From: Aliikangiella coralliicola
Lineage (GTDB): Bacteria > Pseudomonadota > Gammaproteobacteria > Enterobacterales > Kangiellaceae
Assembly: GCF_007004725.1 (NCBI RefSeq)
Contig: NZ_ML660161.1
Span: 124,001 to 188,000 of the forward strand
DNA length: 64,000 bases
Reading direction: 5' to 3'
The notes below the pieces were generated by a model. It worked only from the letters and a program-made list of their open reading frames with translations, made no database searches and was not told where the DNA came from. Positions 25,455 to 33,887 of the stretch are shown here, piece by piece (the stretch's first letter is position 1; each line of letters opens with the position of its first letter). The position numbers and the translations under genes are program-made.

Positions 25455-25483
25455 AAAAAGGGCTGAAAAAATCAGCCCTTTTA
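25455..25483. terminator. Bidirectional terminator between VOC gene and hpd
   Basis: AAAAGGGCTGA/TCAGCCCTTTT perfect 11-bp arms (25456-25466, 25472-25482) around a 5-nt loop, between two convergent genes. Confidence 0.88.
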
Positions 25484-25503
25484 TAGTCGTAAACTAGGTT
25501 AAC

Positions 25504-26547
25504 TTAGATTACGCCGCGCTTTTCTTGATCTCTTTCGATCGATTCGAACAACGCCTGAAAGTTACCTTCACCAAAACCTCGGTCATTTTCACGCTGAATC
25601 ATTTCGATAAAAATTGGACCGAATAAATTTTTCGTGAAAATCTGAAGCAGGTAAGTATTGTCAGCCTGGCTGTCAACAAGGATCTGATGCTGTTTGATTT
25701 TTTCCTTGTCTTCTTTTACCCAAGGAACCCGCTCCCAAATAGTGTCGTAGTACTCAGGAATAATATCCAGAGTTTCGATGTACGAGCCTTTTAGCGCGTC
25801 GCATGAAGCAACTAGATCGCGAGTTCTAAACGCTAAATGTTGAACGCCGGGACCATCATAAATATCAAGATACTCGTCAATCTGGTTGTTATTGTCATCT
25901 TTCCCTTCGTTAATTGGAATACAGAAGGTGCCACACGGACTTTGAAGTGCGTAAGACAATAATGCTGTTTTAACACCTTTAATATCAAAGTAACGAATTT
26001 CTTCAAAGCCGAATACTTGCTTATAAAAGTTAGACCAGGTTTCCATCGTTCCTTTATAAACATTATTGGTCAGATGATCGATTTCGATAAACCCTTTATC
26101 TTCCTGAATAATTGGATCATCCAGATCTTCAAACGCTGAATTCCAGATAGAGTTTTCGCCTTCATGCTGATCGATAAAGTAAATTAAACTATCACCAATG
26201 CCATAGATTGCAGGGTATGGAAAATCAGTTTCTTCAGCTGGTTTTGCACCGCGTTTTACTGCTTCAGCTTTAGCAAATTCTGCGTCGTCAACTTTCCAAC
26301 CCATTGAAGAAATTGCTGGGCCATGAGCTTTGGTAAATTCAGCAGAAAAGCCTTTTTTCTCGGCGTTAAGTAAAAAGTGGATATCGTTTTGCTTGTAGTA
26401 AGTTATATCCTTTCCTTTATGCTTTTTTATTTTCGAAAAGCCAAAATCCATAAAAACATCATGCATGAATTTTGTATCTTCTGAACAAAATTCGGTGAAG
26501 CTGATGCCACGTAACTTCAGTGGATTTTCTTGTACATTCTCAGTCAT
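25504..26547 (-). CDS. hpd: 4-hydroxyphenylpyruvate dioxygenase
   Basis: Product of 347 residues made of two VOC halves. It converts 4-hydroxyphenylpyruvate to homogentisate with Fe(II) and O2 in tyrosine breakdown. The iron ligands can be placed at H158 (IDHLTNN), H237 (GVQHLAFRT) and E315 (GPIFIEMIQR), and the C-terminal helix that closes the site (GFGEGNFQALFESIE) is present. It lies 17 bp after hmgA in the same direction and has a GGAG ribosome site, so it forms an operon with hmgA. Hydroxymandelate synthase has the same fold, but the hmgA partner favours HPPD. Confidence 0.95.
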   Translation of the reverse strand: MTENVQENPLKLRGISFTEFCSEDTKFMHDVFMDFGFSKIKKHKGKDITYYKQNDIHFLLNAEKKGFSAEFTKAHGPAISSMGWKVDDAEFAKAEAVKRGAKPAEETDFPYPAIYGIGDSLIYFIDQHEGENSIWNSAFEDLDDPIIQEDKGFIEIDHLTNNVYKGTMETWSNFYKQVFGFEEIRYFDIKGVKTALLSYALQSPCGTFCIPINEGKDDNNNQIDEYLDIYDGPGVQHLAFRTRDLVASCDALKGSYIETLDIIPEYYDTIWERVPWVKEDKEKIKQHQILVDSQADNTYLLQIFTKNLFGPIFIEMIQRENDRGFGEGNFQALFESIERDQEKRGVI

Positions 26548-26564
26548 TATTAATCTCCGGTAAA

Positions 26565-27725
26565 CTAATTTTCTAACCAGCTTTGGTTGTAATCTTGTTC
26601 CATGCAGTCGTGGAAATGGTTGGTGGTTTTTAATGGATTAAATGTATCAACCATTACTGCATATTCATAAGTTTCTTTCTTGCCAATTGATGCTTCTGTT
26701 TTTCCTGGCTGCGGGCCGTGAGGAACACCTTTTTTGTGCAGTGTAATTGAGCCTGGCTCTATGCCGGTTCGGCTCATAAAGTCTCCTTCAACATAGTAAA
26801 GAATTTCCTCACTGTCGATATTCGTATGATAATACGGCGCAGGAATTGACTCTGGGTGAAAATCATAAAGCCTTGGCACAAAATTACAGACGACAAAATT
26901 ATGAGCGGTAAAAACTAAGTGATCACTTGGTGGAAGATGAATTTTTCCAACTTTTGGGGCGTAATCGTCGATATTGAATGCCCAAGGGTAACAAGCACCG
27001 TCCCAACCGACTAGATCGTAGGGGTGCCATTTTAAAATGTTTTTCTGGTATTTTTCACCGTACTTGATAATCAGGGAAAATTCGCCTCTTTCGACAGTCT
27101 TTTCCTGAAGTTCCGGTGTGCGAATGTCCCGTTCACAATAGGGAGCGCTCTCAAGCAGTTGTCCTGTTGGTGTTCGAAAGTGCTTGGGGATTGATACCAT
27201 CGTTGGTGACTCGATAACAAATAATCGAACTGAGTCATAGCTATCAAACTTGAGTTGATAAGTTGTTCCCTTAGGTACGATCAGATAATCCCATTTTTTT
27301 ATTTCGATATTGCCGTATTCAGAGGTTAATGTCCCAGTGCCTTCATGGACAAAAATGATTTCATCGGCATAAGCATTTCGGTAGAAGTCGTCAGTATCTT
27401 CGGTAACATTTGCAGTGTACATAGCCACGTCATTGTTGAATACCTGATTACGTCTTGCTGTAAAGAAGTTACCCTGACTCTCGCAACGTTGAGTATGAAC
27501 TTTGTAGTTTTGCAATAATGCATCTTTCCACTCTCTGCCGTGATTAACTTCATAAGGCTCTACCCGTAAAACCTTAGTTGGCATATTGTGGTGGTATTTA
27601 TTTGAGTAAATATTGGAAAATCCGTGTGTAGAGAACAATTCTTCACGATATAGCTCACCATCTTCACGGTAAAAAGTGATATGGCGTTTTGACGGAATTT
27701 TTCCCTGCTTTATATAAAAAGGCAT
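26565..27725 (-). CDS. hmgA: Homogentisate 1,2-dioxygenase
   Basis: Product of 386 residues. It opens the homogentisate ring to maleylacetoacetate using Fe(II). Ligands H300 (PYYHTN), E306 (DSEEILYY) and H336 (GVPHGPQP) show the same spacing as in characterised enzymes (6 and 36 residues). The protein is shorter than the roughly 430-445-residue form, as in the compact bacterial subgroup. First gene of the hmgA-hpd operon; its promoter region carries a perfect 23-bp palindrome. Maleylacetoacetate isomerase and fumarylacetoacetase genes are not in this window. Confidence 0.93.
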   Translation of the reverse strand: MPFYIKQGKIPSKRHITFYREDGELYREELFSTHGFSNIYSNKYHHNMPTKVLRVEPYEVNHGREWKDALLQNYKVHTQRCESQGNFFTARRNQVFNNDVAMYTANVTEDTDDFYRNAYADEIIFVHEGTGTLTSEYGNIEIKKWDYLIVPKGTTYQLKFDSYDSVRLFVIESPTMVSIPKHFRTPTGQLLESAPYCERDIRTPELQEKTVERGEFSLIIKYGEKYQKNILKWHPYDLVGWDGACYPWAFNIDDYAPKVGKIHLPPSDHLVFTAHNFVVCNFVPRLYDFHPESIPAPYYHTNIDSEEILYYVEGDFMSRTGIEPGSITLHKKGVPHGPQPGKTEASIGKKETYEYAVMVDTFNPLKTTNHFHDCMEQDYNQSWLEN

Positions 27726-27814
27726 ATGAATAACCCTAACAACATTGTGGATTTAAATAACAGGGAAAGGATACCGTCATAAACAAACAAAAAAAAGGAT
27801 ATTCTTTTTACTAA

Positions 27815-27837
27815 AACAATCTAAAATTTAGATTGTT
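27815..27837. promoter_or_regulatory. Perfect 23-bp palindrome, candidate operator of hmgA and the divergent VOC gene
   Basis: Arms AACAATCTAAA and TTTAGATTGTT flank a single central A. It sits midway in the 197-bp divergent spacer, 90 bp before hmgA and 86 bp before the VOC gene, so one dimeric regulator could control both. No regulator gene lies next to it. Confidence 0.7.
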
Positions 27838-27922
27838 ATCTCTTTGTGAATTGAATCATCTTGCTTAGCCCGCTGATTTCAACTAAGTTTTTTGCTTCTA
27901 CCAGAGAACAAAGGAATTAAGC

Positions 27923-28309
27923 ATGGCTAAAATACTCGGTTTAGGTGGCGTTTTCTTTAAATCAAAAGACCCTGAAAACTTGGCCAAGTGGTACCAAAAG
28001 TGGCTGAATATGGAGATGGCTTTTCCTTATGGCATGAGTTTTAAGCCAGAGGCTATTCCAGAGAACGGCTATCAGGTATGGGGAGCATTCAAGCAAGAGA
28101 CTGAATATTTCATGCCCGGTAGCAAAGATTATATGTTCAATCTGATGGTTGATGATCTGGATGCCATGCTTGAACAACTGAAACCTAGCGGCTGCCAAAT
28201 CATGGCTGACACTGAAAAAAGCGAATATGGCTATTTTGGATGGTTTATTGATCCTGATGGAAATAAAGTCGAACTTTGGCAACCTCCTGAGAAGCCGCCG
28301 TCTGAATAA
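27923..28309 (+). CDS. VOC superfamily protein divergent from hmgA
   Basis: Product of 128 residues with one VOC module: GVFFKSKDPENLAKWYQKWL near the N-terminus, a central strand pair (YMFNLMVDDLDAMLEQL), and WFIDPDGNKVELWQPP at the C-terminus, where the Glu of VELW is the usual second metal ligand. Its enzymatic role is unknown. Sharing a divergent spacer with hmgA suggests a link to tyrosine or homogentisate metabolism, or simple chance. Confidence 0.85.
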   Translation: MAKILGLGGVFFKSKDPENLAKWYQKWLNMEMAFPYGMSFKPEAIPENGYQVWGAFKQETEYFMPGSKDYMFNLMVDDLDAMLEQLKPSGCQIMADTEKSEYGYFGWFIDPDGNKVELWQPPEKPPSE

Positions 28310-28410
28310 TGCGCTGTTGCTTGATAATAGTCACCAGGTGGATATAGTCGGACAAAGGATAAAGTGGTAGCATATCGCCAGTTTTTAATCTGTAGGTGGA
28401 AGTGAAATAC

Positions 28411-29595
28411 ATGTCCGACAAATCACCGGGGAAAAAGGGGCTGTTTGGCTGGTTTGGTGGCAAAAAAAGTACCAAATCAGAAGAGCCGTCAGAACAAGAG
28501 GTCGCTTCTAAAGAACCTGATGGCGAGCTTCCTGTAACTGAAGACACACTATCAGCGGATGAGAGCTCATCTGTCAAAGAACCGATTTCGAGTGTAACTG
28601 AGAACGCAGAAACGGAAATTCCTCCAGCTCAAAGTGAAGTAGAAACGCCTGCAGAGCAACCCACGAAGACGCCGAAAGTTTCTTTCTTCCAGCGACTAAA
28701 GCAAGGCCTGTCGAAAACCCGCTCACAATTTTCAGAGGGACTTGCGAATCTAGTTCTCGGGCAAAAAGAAATTGACGAGGATATCCTTGAAGAAGTTGAA
28801 ACGCTGCTGTTAATGGCCGATGTCGGCGTTGATACCACTAGCAGAATTATTGAAGATTTGACCGACAAAGCCAATCGAAAAGAGCTTAAGGATACCAGCG
28901 CGTTAACCCAGCGTTTAAAAGAGCTTCTGTTAGAAATTGTTGAGCCTGTACAGGCTCCACTGAATATTCCACAGCAAGATTCTCCATTTGTGATTTTAAT
29001 GGTTGGCGTTAACGGTGTGGGTAAAACAACGACGATTGGAAAGTTAGCCCACCAATTCCAAGCACAGGGAAATTCAGTCATGTTAGCTGCGGGTGATACT
29101 TTCCGTGCTGCGGCAGTCGAGCAGTTAAAGGCTTGGGGCGAACGTAATCAAGTTCCGGTTGTTGCGCAACATACAGGGGCCGATAGTGCGTCGGTGATTT
29201 ATGATGCGGTTGAAGCCGCAAAGGCCCGTAATATTGATATCGTCATCGCTGATACTGCCGGAAGGTTGCATAACAAAAGCAATTTGATGGAAGAGCTCAG
29301 TAAAGTTAAACGGGTGATGGGAAAGGTTGATGCAACCGCGCCGCATGAAGTAATGCTAGTCGTGGATGCCGGTACTGGGCAAAATGCACTGGTACAGGCG
29401 ACGGAATTCAATAAGTCTGTCGCGTTGAATAGTGTTACTATCACTAAGTTAGATGGTACAGCCAAGGGCGGTGTTGTGTTTGCTTTAGCAGACAAGATGA
29501 AATTACCGATTCGCTATATCGGGGTAGGGGAAAGTAAAGAGGACTTACGCGCTTTTAATGCGGCGGATTTTATTGAGGCTTTATTTGAACAATAA
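28411..29595 (+). CDS. ftsY: Signal recognition particle receptor FtsY
   Basis: Product of 394 residues from ATG; an in-frame GTG five codons upstream is less likely. An acidic, Ser/Glu/Pro-rich A domain (about 1-90) precedes the NG domain: N-domain helices, GVNGVGKTTTIGKLAH (P-loop), DTFRAAAVEQLKAW, DTAGRLHNKSNLMEEL, TKLDGTAKGGV and YIGVGE. It is the GTPase that docks SRP-ribosome complexes at the inner membrane. Followed by ftsE and ftsX, the usual gammaproteobacterial cell-division cluster. Confidence 0.97.
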   Translation: MSDKSPGKKGLFGWFGGKKSTKSEEPSEQEVASKEPDGELPVTEDTLSADESSSVKEPISSVTENAETEIPPAQSEVETPAEQPTKTPKVSFFQRLKQGLSKTRSQFSEGLANLVLGQKEIDEDILEEVETLLLMADVGVDTTSRIIEDLTDKANRKELKDTSALTQRLKELLLEIVEPVQAPLNIPQQDSPFVILMVGVNGVGKTTTIGKLAHQFQAQGNSVMLAAGDTFRAAAVEQLKAWGERNQVPVVAQHTGADSASVIYDAVEAAKARNIDIVIADTAGRLHNKSNLMEELSKVKRVMGKVDATAPHEVMLVVDAGTGQNALVQATEFNKSVALNSVTITKLDGTAKGGVVFALADKMKLPIRYIGVGESKEDLRAFNAADFIEALFEQ

Positions 29596-29689
29596 TCATT
29601 TGCTTGCCGCTACTTGGAACAATAAATCGGACGCCAAACAACGCGTTAATAGCTGTAGTCGATTATAAAAATAATAACCAGGTAAATAG

Positions 29690-30391
29690 ATGATAGAGTT
29701 TGCAGAGGTTTCCAAGCGTTATCCAAATGGCCAAGAAGCACTAAAGCGGGTTAATTTTGAACTTGCTGACGGTGAAATGGCTTTTTTGACGGGTCATTCC
29801 GGCGCTGGAAAAAGCACTTTATTAAAACTCATCTGTCTGATGGAGCGCGCGACTTCAGGGCAAGTCGTTGTTAATAACAAAAACCTGAATCGTACTAGTA
29901 GAAGAAAGATTCCAGGCGTCCGCAGAAATATCGGTATGATTTTTCAGGATCATCGATTGTTATTTGATCGAACGGTTTTTGATAATGTCGCACTTCCTTT
30001 AATGATTGAAGGCTACCCCCATCGAGAAATCGGCCGCAGAGTCAGAGCTGCCTTAGACAAGGTTGGTTTACTCTCAAAAGAGAAGCATTCCCCCATAATG
30101 CTGTCAGGGGGAGAACAGCAGCGAGTAGGGATTGCCCGTGCGGTTGTGAATAAACCGCCGTTATTGCTCGCCGATGAGCCAACCGGTAATCTTGACCCTG
30201 AGCTTTCCGCCGAAATCATGCACCTTTTCGAGCAATTCAACCAGGTTGGCGTGAGCCTTTTGATCGCCTCACATGACTTGAGCCTGATTGCCCAAATGCA
30301 CTATCGAACTCTGGTAATGAAAGAGGGCCGACTGGTTCAAGATCAGGTCGATAGCCTTGAGCAGGATTCTGAGGAGGTCGCTAGTGAGTAA
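29690..30391 (+). CDS. ftsE: Cell-division ABC transporter ATPase FtsE
   Basis: Product of 233 residues with Walker A GHSGAGKST, signature LSGGEQQRVGIARA, Walker B LLADEPTGNLD and the switch His (ASHD). With FtsX it activates periplasmic cell-wall hydrolases at the septum. It overlaps ftsX by 8 bp (GTGAGTAA), so they are co-translated. The C-terminus extends about 10 residues beyond the E. coli protein with an acidic tail. Confidence 0.97.
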   Translation: MIEFAEVSKRYPNGQEALKRVNFELADGEMAFLTGHSGAGKSTLLKLICLMERATSGQVVVNNKNLNRTSRRKIPGVRRNIGMIFQDHRLLFDRTVFDNVALPLMIEGYPHREIGRRVRAALDKVGLLSKEKHSPIMLSGGEQQRVGIARAVVNKPPLLLADEPTGNLDPELSAEIMHLFEQFNQVGVSLLIASHDLSLIAQMHYRTLVMKEGRLVQDQVDSLEQDSEEVASE

Positions 30392-31358
30392 CGACCAACT
30401 TACCGGCGCCAGTTTGTCTCAGGGAGCGACTTTAAGTGCTCGCCTGAATATGCTCGTTCGATTGCATAAAATTGAAGCGCGGCGCGGCATTCTTGATATT
30501 TTGGCTAATCCGATTTCTAACTTTATGACAGTGTTGGTAATCGCGATTGCGCTTGCATTACCAGCTGGATTGCAAATCCTGCTCGAAAACGGTAAGTCTT
30601 TGTCAGAAAATTGGGATGGCGCAAGCCGAATTTCACTTTATCTTAAATCTGATCTCTCGCAATCGAAGTTACTTGAGTTAGCAGATAAAGTTAGTCAAGA
30701 GCCGGGTGTTGCCAATGTGAACATTATTACTCAACAGCAGGCTTTAGATGACTTTAAACAGCATTCTGGATTTGCCGAGGCAATTGAGCAGCTTGATAGT
30801 AATCCGCTGCCGCCTGTGCTGGTTGTTCAGCCTGCTGTTTCCCACGCTTCGCCGGAAGCTTCTGAAATTATGTTGTCGCAATTTAAGACCTACCGTGAAG
30901 TCGAGTTGGCCCAATTAGATTTAGATTGGGTGCGTAAACTCTATGCAATGCTGCAATTGGCTGAAAAAGCAGCTTCGGCGTTGGGGGTGGCTCTGGCGCT
31001 AGCTGTTTTGTTGATTGTTGGAAACACTATCCGTTTATCTGTTCAGAATCGACGCGAAGAAATAGAAGTTGTTAAGTTGGTTGGTGCGACTGATGCGTTT
31101 ATTCGACGCCCTTTTTTATATACTGGTTTCTGGTATGGACTCTTATCGGGCGTTACTTGCTGGCTAATTCTCACCATTTCATTGTTATGGTTGCAAGATC
31201 CCGTGGCTAACCTGGCGGGCCTTTATCAAAGCCAATTTCGCATTAGTGGTCTTGGTTGGCTGCAAAGCTTTCAGTTAATCTCAGCAAGCTGTGTATTGGG
31301 ATTGCTAGGTTCATGGTTGAGCGTTGGTCGACACATTCGACAGATTGAGCCTCGATAA
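30384..31358 (+). CDS. ftsX: Cell-division ABC transporter permease FtsX
   Basis: Product of 324 residues starting at GTG after GAGGAGG, within the end of ftsE. Cytosolic N-terminus, one membrane helix (about 52-72), a large periplasmic loop, then three more helices, with the conserved RREEIEVVKLVGAT segment before the third. It couples FtsE to amidase activators at the divisome. An upstream in-frame TTG (30357) is possible but lacks a ribosome site. Confidence 0.95.
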   Translation: MSNDQLTGASLSQGATLSARLNMLVRLHKIEARRGILDILANPISNFMTVLVIAIALALPAGLQILLENGKSLSENWDGASRISLYLKSDLSQSKLLELADKVSQEPGVANVNIITQQQALDDFKQHSGFAEAIEQLDSNPLPPVLVVQPAVSHASPEASEIMLSQFKTYREVELAQLDLDWVRKLYAMLQLAEKAASALGVALALAVLLIVGNTIRLSVQNRREEIEVVKLVGATDAFIRRPFLYTGFWYGLLSGVTCWLILTISLLWLQDPVANLAGLYQSQFRISGLGWLQSFQLISASCVLGLLGSWLSVGRHIRQIEPR

Positions 31359-31454
31359 TTAGCCCGGCACAGTGTCATTTTTGGCATTTGACGCATTTTT
31401 CTGCCTAATTATTCATAAAAACATCTCTAAATTAGTAACTTTTCGGTGGCTTCG

Positions 31455-31472
31455 AGGTCTATAAATAGACCT
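31455..31472. promoter_or_regulatory. 18-bp palindrome between ftsX and rpoH
   Basis: AGGTCTATAAATAGACCT: perfect 8-bp arms around AA. No T run follows, so it is unlikely to be a terminator. It lies 48 bp upstream of the first CIRCE element and may be a further operator or part of the rpoH promoter region. Confidence 0.45.
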
Positions 31473-31519
31473 ATGAGAAAGCTGTAACAAATTGTTTCTT
31501 AAGGAAACTTTCGTTATTT

Positions 31520-31577
31520 TTAGCACTCTTATACCGAAAGTGCTAAAAAATTAGCACTCTTGAATATAGAGTGCTAA
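31520..31577. promoter_or_regulatory. Two tandem CIRCE elements (HrcA operators) upstream of rpoH
   Basis: The second copy (31551-31577) is an exact CIRCE: TTAGCACTC, 9 bp, GAGTGCTAA. The first (31520-31546) differs by one base in its right arm (AAGTGCTAA). Their centres are 31 bp apart, about three DNA turns, so both would face the same side of the helix. CIRCE is the operator of the heat-shock repressor HrcA. The rpoH start lies 123 bp beyond the second copy. hrcA is not in this window. Confidence 0.92.
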
Positions 31578-31700
31578 ACTAGCAGGCAATTATAGGAATC
31601 TGTATTGGGTTTTTCCCAGTATTATCAGGACGAAATTTCATTTGAAAGTAATAAGGTTACTTTCGCTATTACTTGCTAAAACAGCAAGAAGGTATGAATT

Positions 31701-32549
31701 ATGAGCAAAGCATTAGCTACATTATCAATGTCGGTGCCGCAAGGTAACATTGAATCCTATGTTACTGCGATACACTCGGTACCGGTATTATCAGCCGAGC
31801 AAGAAAACGAACTCGCTACGCGTTATCGTGATGAAGGCGATCTTAATGCCGTTCGTGAACTCATTGTTTCACATTTACGATTTGTTGTTCATATCGCTCG
31901 AAGCTACAGCGGTTATGGTTTGCCGCAAGCCGACCTCATCCAGGAGGGTAATGTTGGTTTGATGAAGGCGGTAAAGAGATTTGATCCAGACGTTGGCGTT
32001 AGATTGATTTCGTTTGCGGTTCATTGGATTAAAGCGGAAATTCACGAGTTTGTACTTAAAAACTGGCGGATTGTGAAAGTTGCGACAACTAAAGCACAAC
32101 GCAAATTGTTCTTTAATCTTCGAAGTGCTAAGAAAAACCTTAATTGGTTAAGTAATGATGAAGTTAAAGTGGTTGCAGAAGATTTAGGCGTTTCGGAAAT
32201 TGAAGTTCGCCGTATGGAGAGCCGTTTGAACTCAAGGGATACTGCTTTTGATTTGCCTAATGATGCCGATGAAGAGAGCAGTTTCGCGCCAGCAGCGTAT
32301 CTTGAAGCGCCTGAAAGCGACCCTGCTCAAACATTAGAGCAGCAAAACTGGGAAGATTTTCACCAGCAAAAGCTTAGCAATGCTATGCAAACATTGGACG
32401 AGCGAAGCCAGGATATCCTCGCTTCTCGTTGGCTTAACGATGACAAGTCAACTTTGCAGGAATTAGCTGAAAAATACCAGGTTTCGGCGGAAAGAATCCG
32501 TCAGCTTGAGAAGAATGCAATGAAAAAGCTTAAATCTGCGATGAGCTGA
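31701..32549 (+). CDS. rpoH: Heat-shock sigma factor RpoH (sigma-32)
   Basis: Product of 282 residues. Region 2 ([35 protein letters not shown]), given here by its core [17 protein letters not shown], the RpoH box ([10 protein letters not shown]) that separates sigma-32 from sigma-70, and region 4 ([19 protein letters not shown]) are all present. It directs RNA polymerase to heat-shock promoters. It follows ftsX as usual, but its upstream region holds two CIRCE elements, so transcription is probably repressed by HrcA until heat stress. Own terminator downstream. Confidence 0.97.
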   Translation: MSKALATLSMSVPQGNIESYVTAIHSVPVLSAEQENELATRYRDEGDLNAVRELIVSHLRFVVHIARSYSGYGLPQADLIQEGNVGLMKAVKRFDPDVGVRLISFAVHWIKAEIHEFVLKNWRIVKVATTKAQRKLFFNLRSAKKNLNWLSNDEVKVVAEDLGVSEIEVRRMESRLNSRDTAFDLPNDADEESSFAPAAYLEAPESDPAQTLEQQNWEDFHQQKLSNAMQTLDERSQDILASRWLNDDKSTLQELAEKYQVSAERIRQLEKNAMKKLKSAMS

Positions 32550-32587
32550 TCTTAAACTAGAGCCCGGTCTCTTTAAATAATATGGTT

Positions 32588-32615
32588 AAAAAAGGCGCTG
32601 TTAGCGCCTTTTTTT
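32588..32615 (+). terminator. Terminator of rpoH
   Basis: AAAAAAGGCGCT-GTT-AGCGCCTTTTTT hairpin with T run, 38 bp after the stop codon. Confidence 0.9.
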
Positions 32616-32980
32616 GTAAAAATTCTTGTCGTTTTATATCTGCAAAGCAATTTCCTGAAAAGTCGTTAGTAAGTGAATACTCGCCAATATTTTTACTAAT
32701 CACTCAGCTTGATAAAAAGTACCCTTTTACCTGAACCCCTCTTCCGATATGGGTTTGCCATTCTAAATATCTTGATGTTATTCAGGTGAGTTGAACCTGA
32801 GTAACACGGATCAGCAAACCAGGAATACGAGAATTAATCTGAATATCTCAAATTCTAAATTTGAACGTGGCCTTATGATATCTAAAAACCCAATTTTTTA
32901 TTCAAAATGAAAGGTGAAAATGCCTTAGCTGGACTACACTTAAGATAGGTCACACTCACCCACCAACAACGGAGAACAGG
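32616..32980. other. Spacer before the binding-protein gene, with an imperfect inverted repeat
   Basis: No gene seen. At 32777-32805, GTTATTCAGGT and ACCTGAGTAAC form 11-bp arms with one mismatch around a 7-nt loop. A GGAG ribosome site precedes the lipoprotein start. The repeat could be an operator or an mRNA hairpin; no riboswitch class was recognised. Confidence 0.4.
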
Positions 32981-33808
32981 ATGAAAAGAAAGCTTTTATT
33001 CGGCCTATTAAGTTGTTTTGTTTTAGTCCTGGCTGGCTGTGGAGAAGCTCCTGAGCCTAAAAAACCGCAAGTAAAGAAAGAAGCAGCTAAACCAAGTATT
33101 ATTGCTGCAAAATGCCAATTAAATATGGGGTGGGATCCTTGGGAACCCTATCAATACCTGACTCCCGACGACAAAGTGCAAGGGTTGGAAATTGATCTCG
33201 TTAGCGCAATGGCAAAAGAGGCTGGCTGTGATCTTAATTTCGTTCAGAAAAACTGGATGAATCTGCTTAATGGAATACGCAATGGAAGTATTGATATGCT
33301 AGGTGGCGCCTCAAGGACCACTGCGCGAGAAAAGTTCGCCCACTTTTCCGACAACTACCGCCATGAGTCTTTTATTCTTTATGTTCGAAAAGGCGAGTCT
33401 GGTAAATATTCTGAGCTTAATTTAAAACAATTGCTAGATGGCGATTTTCGACTTGGCGTTACGCAAGATTACATTTATGGTGAGCAGGTTAGTGAGCTTC
33501 AAGACAATGAAAGCTATCAGGGGAAATTTGTCAGCGTTCCTACCACTGAAGTGAACTATTATAACCTGGTACAAAATCAGATTGACGGCTTTTTAGAAGA
33601 TCCATTTGTGGCCGCGTATACTATCAAGCGTAAAGGCCTTCAAGATGATATTGAACAACATCCACTGGAGGTTCATAGTGGTGATGTTGCCATTATGTTT
33701 AGTAAAAAAAGTGTCAAACAGGAGACTGTGGATGCGTTTAATAAAGCACTGGCCAAGTTAAAACAGAATGGCGAATATCAAAAAATTCTTGCCAAATATA
33801 GCCATTAA
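32981..33808 (+). CDS. Periplasmic solute-binding lipoprotein (SBP_bac_3, amino-acid type)
   Basis: Product of 275 residues with a lipobox (LAGC, Cys20) followed by a Pro/Lys-rich linker. It has the two-lobed family-3 binding fold: WDPWEPYQYL, GLEIDLVSAMAKEAGCDL, NGSIDMLGGASRT (loop with the ligand Arg) and KLKQNGEYQKILAKY at the end. Relatives bind amino acids for ABC import or act as sensory domains. No permease or ATPase gene is adjacent, so it is an orphan binding protein. Ligand unknown. Confidence 0.88.
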   Translation: MKRKLLFGLLSCFVLVLAGCGEAPEPKKPQVKKEAAKPSIIAAKCQLNMGWDPWEPYQYLTPDDKVQGLEIDLVSAMAKEAGCDLNFVQKNWMNLLNGIRNGSIDMLGGASRTTAREKFAHFSDNYRHESFILYVRKGESGKYSELNLKQLLDGDFRLGVTQDYIYGEQVSELQDNESYQGKFVSVPTTEVNYYNLVQNQIDGFLEDPFVAAYTIKRKGLQDDIEQHPLEVHSGDVAIMFSKKSVKQETVDAFNKALAKLKQNGEYQKILAKYSH

Positions 33809-33860
33809 GCAATTTAACCTGAGGTTATTTAGTTTAAACGGTCAGGATTAATTTTCTGAA

Positions 33861-33887
33861 AAAAAAACCGGCATTGCCGGTTTTTTT
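33861..33887. terminator. Bidirectional terminator between the binding-protein gene and fre
   Basis: AAAAAAACCGGC-ATT-GCCGGTTTTTTT. It serves both convergent genes; the fre stop codon lies in its right edge. Confidence 0.9.

Noticed and set aside
28245-28577. 110-codon minus-strand frame over the start of ftsY
   Set aside because: Low-complexity Ser-rich translation antisense to the ftsY acidic domain, with no start signal.
31559-31564. CTTGAA as a sigma-32 -35 element of rpoH
   Set aside because: No matching CCCCAT-type -10 follows at 13-17 bp; the bases belong to the CIRCE spacer.
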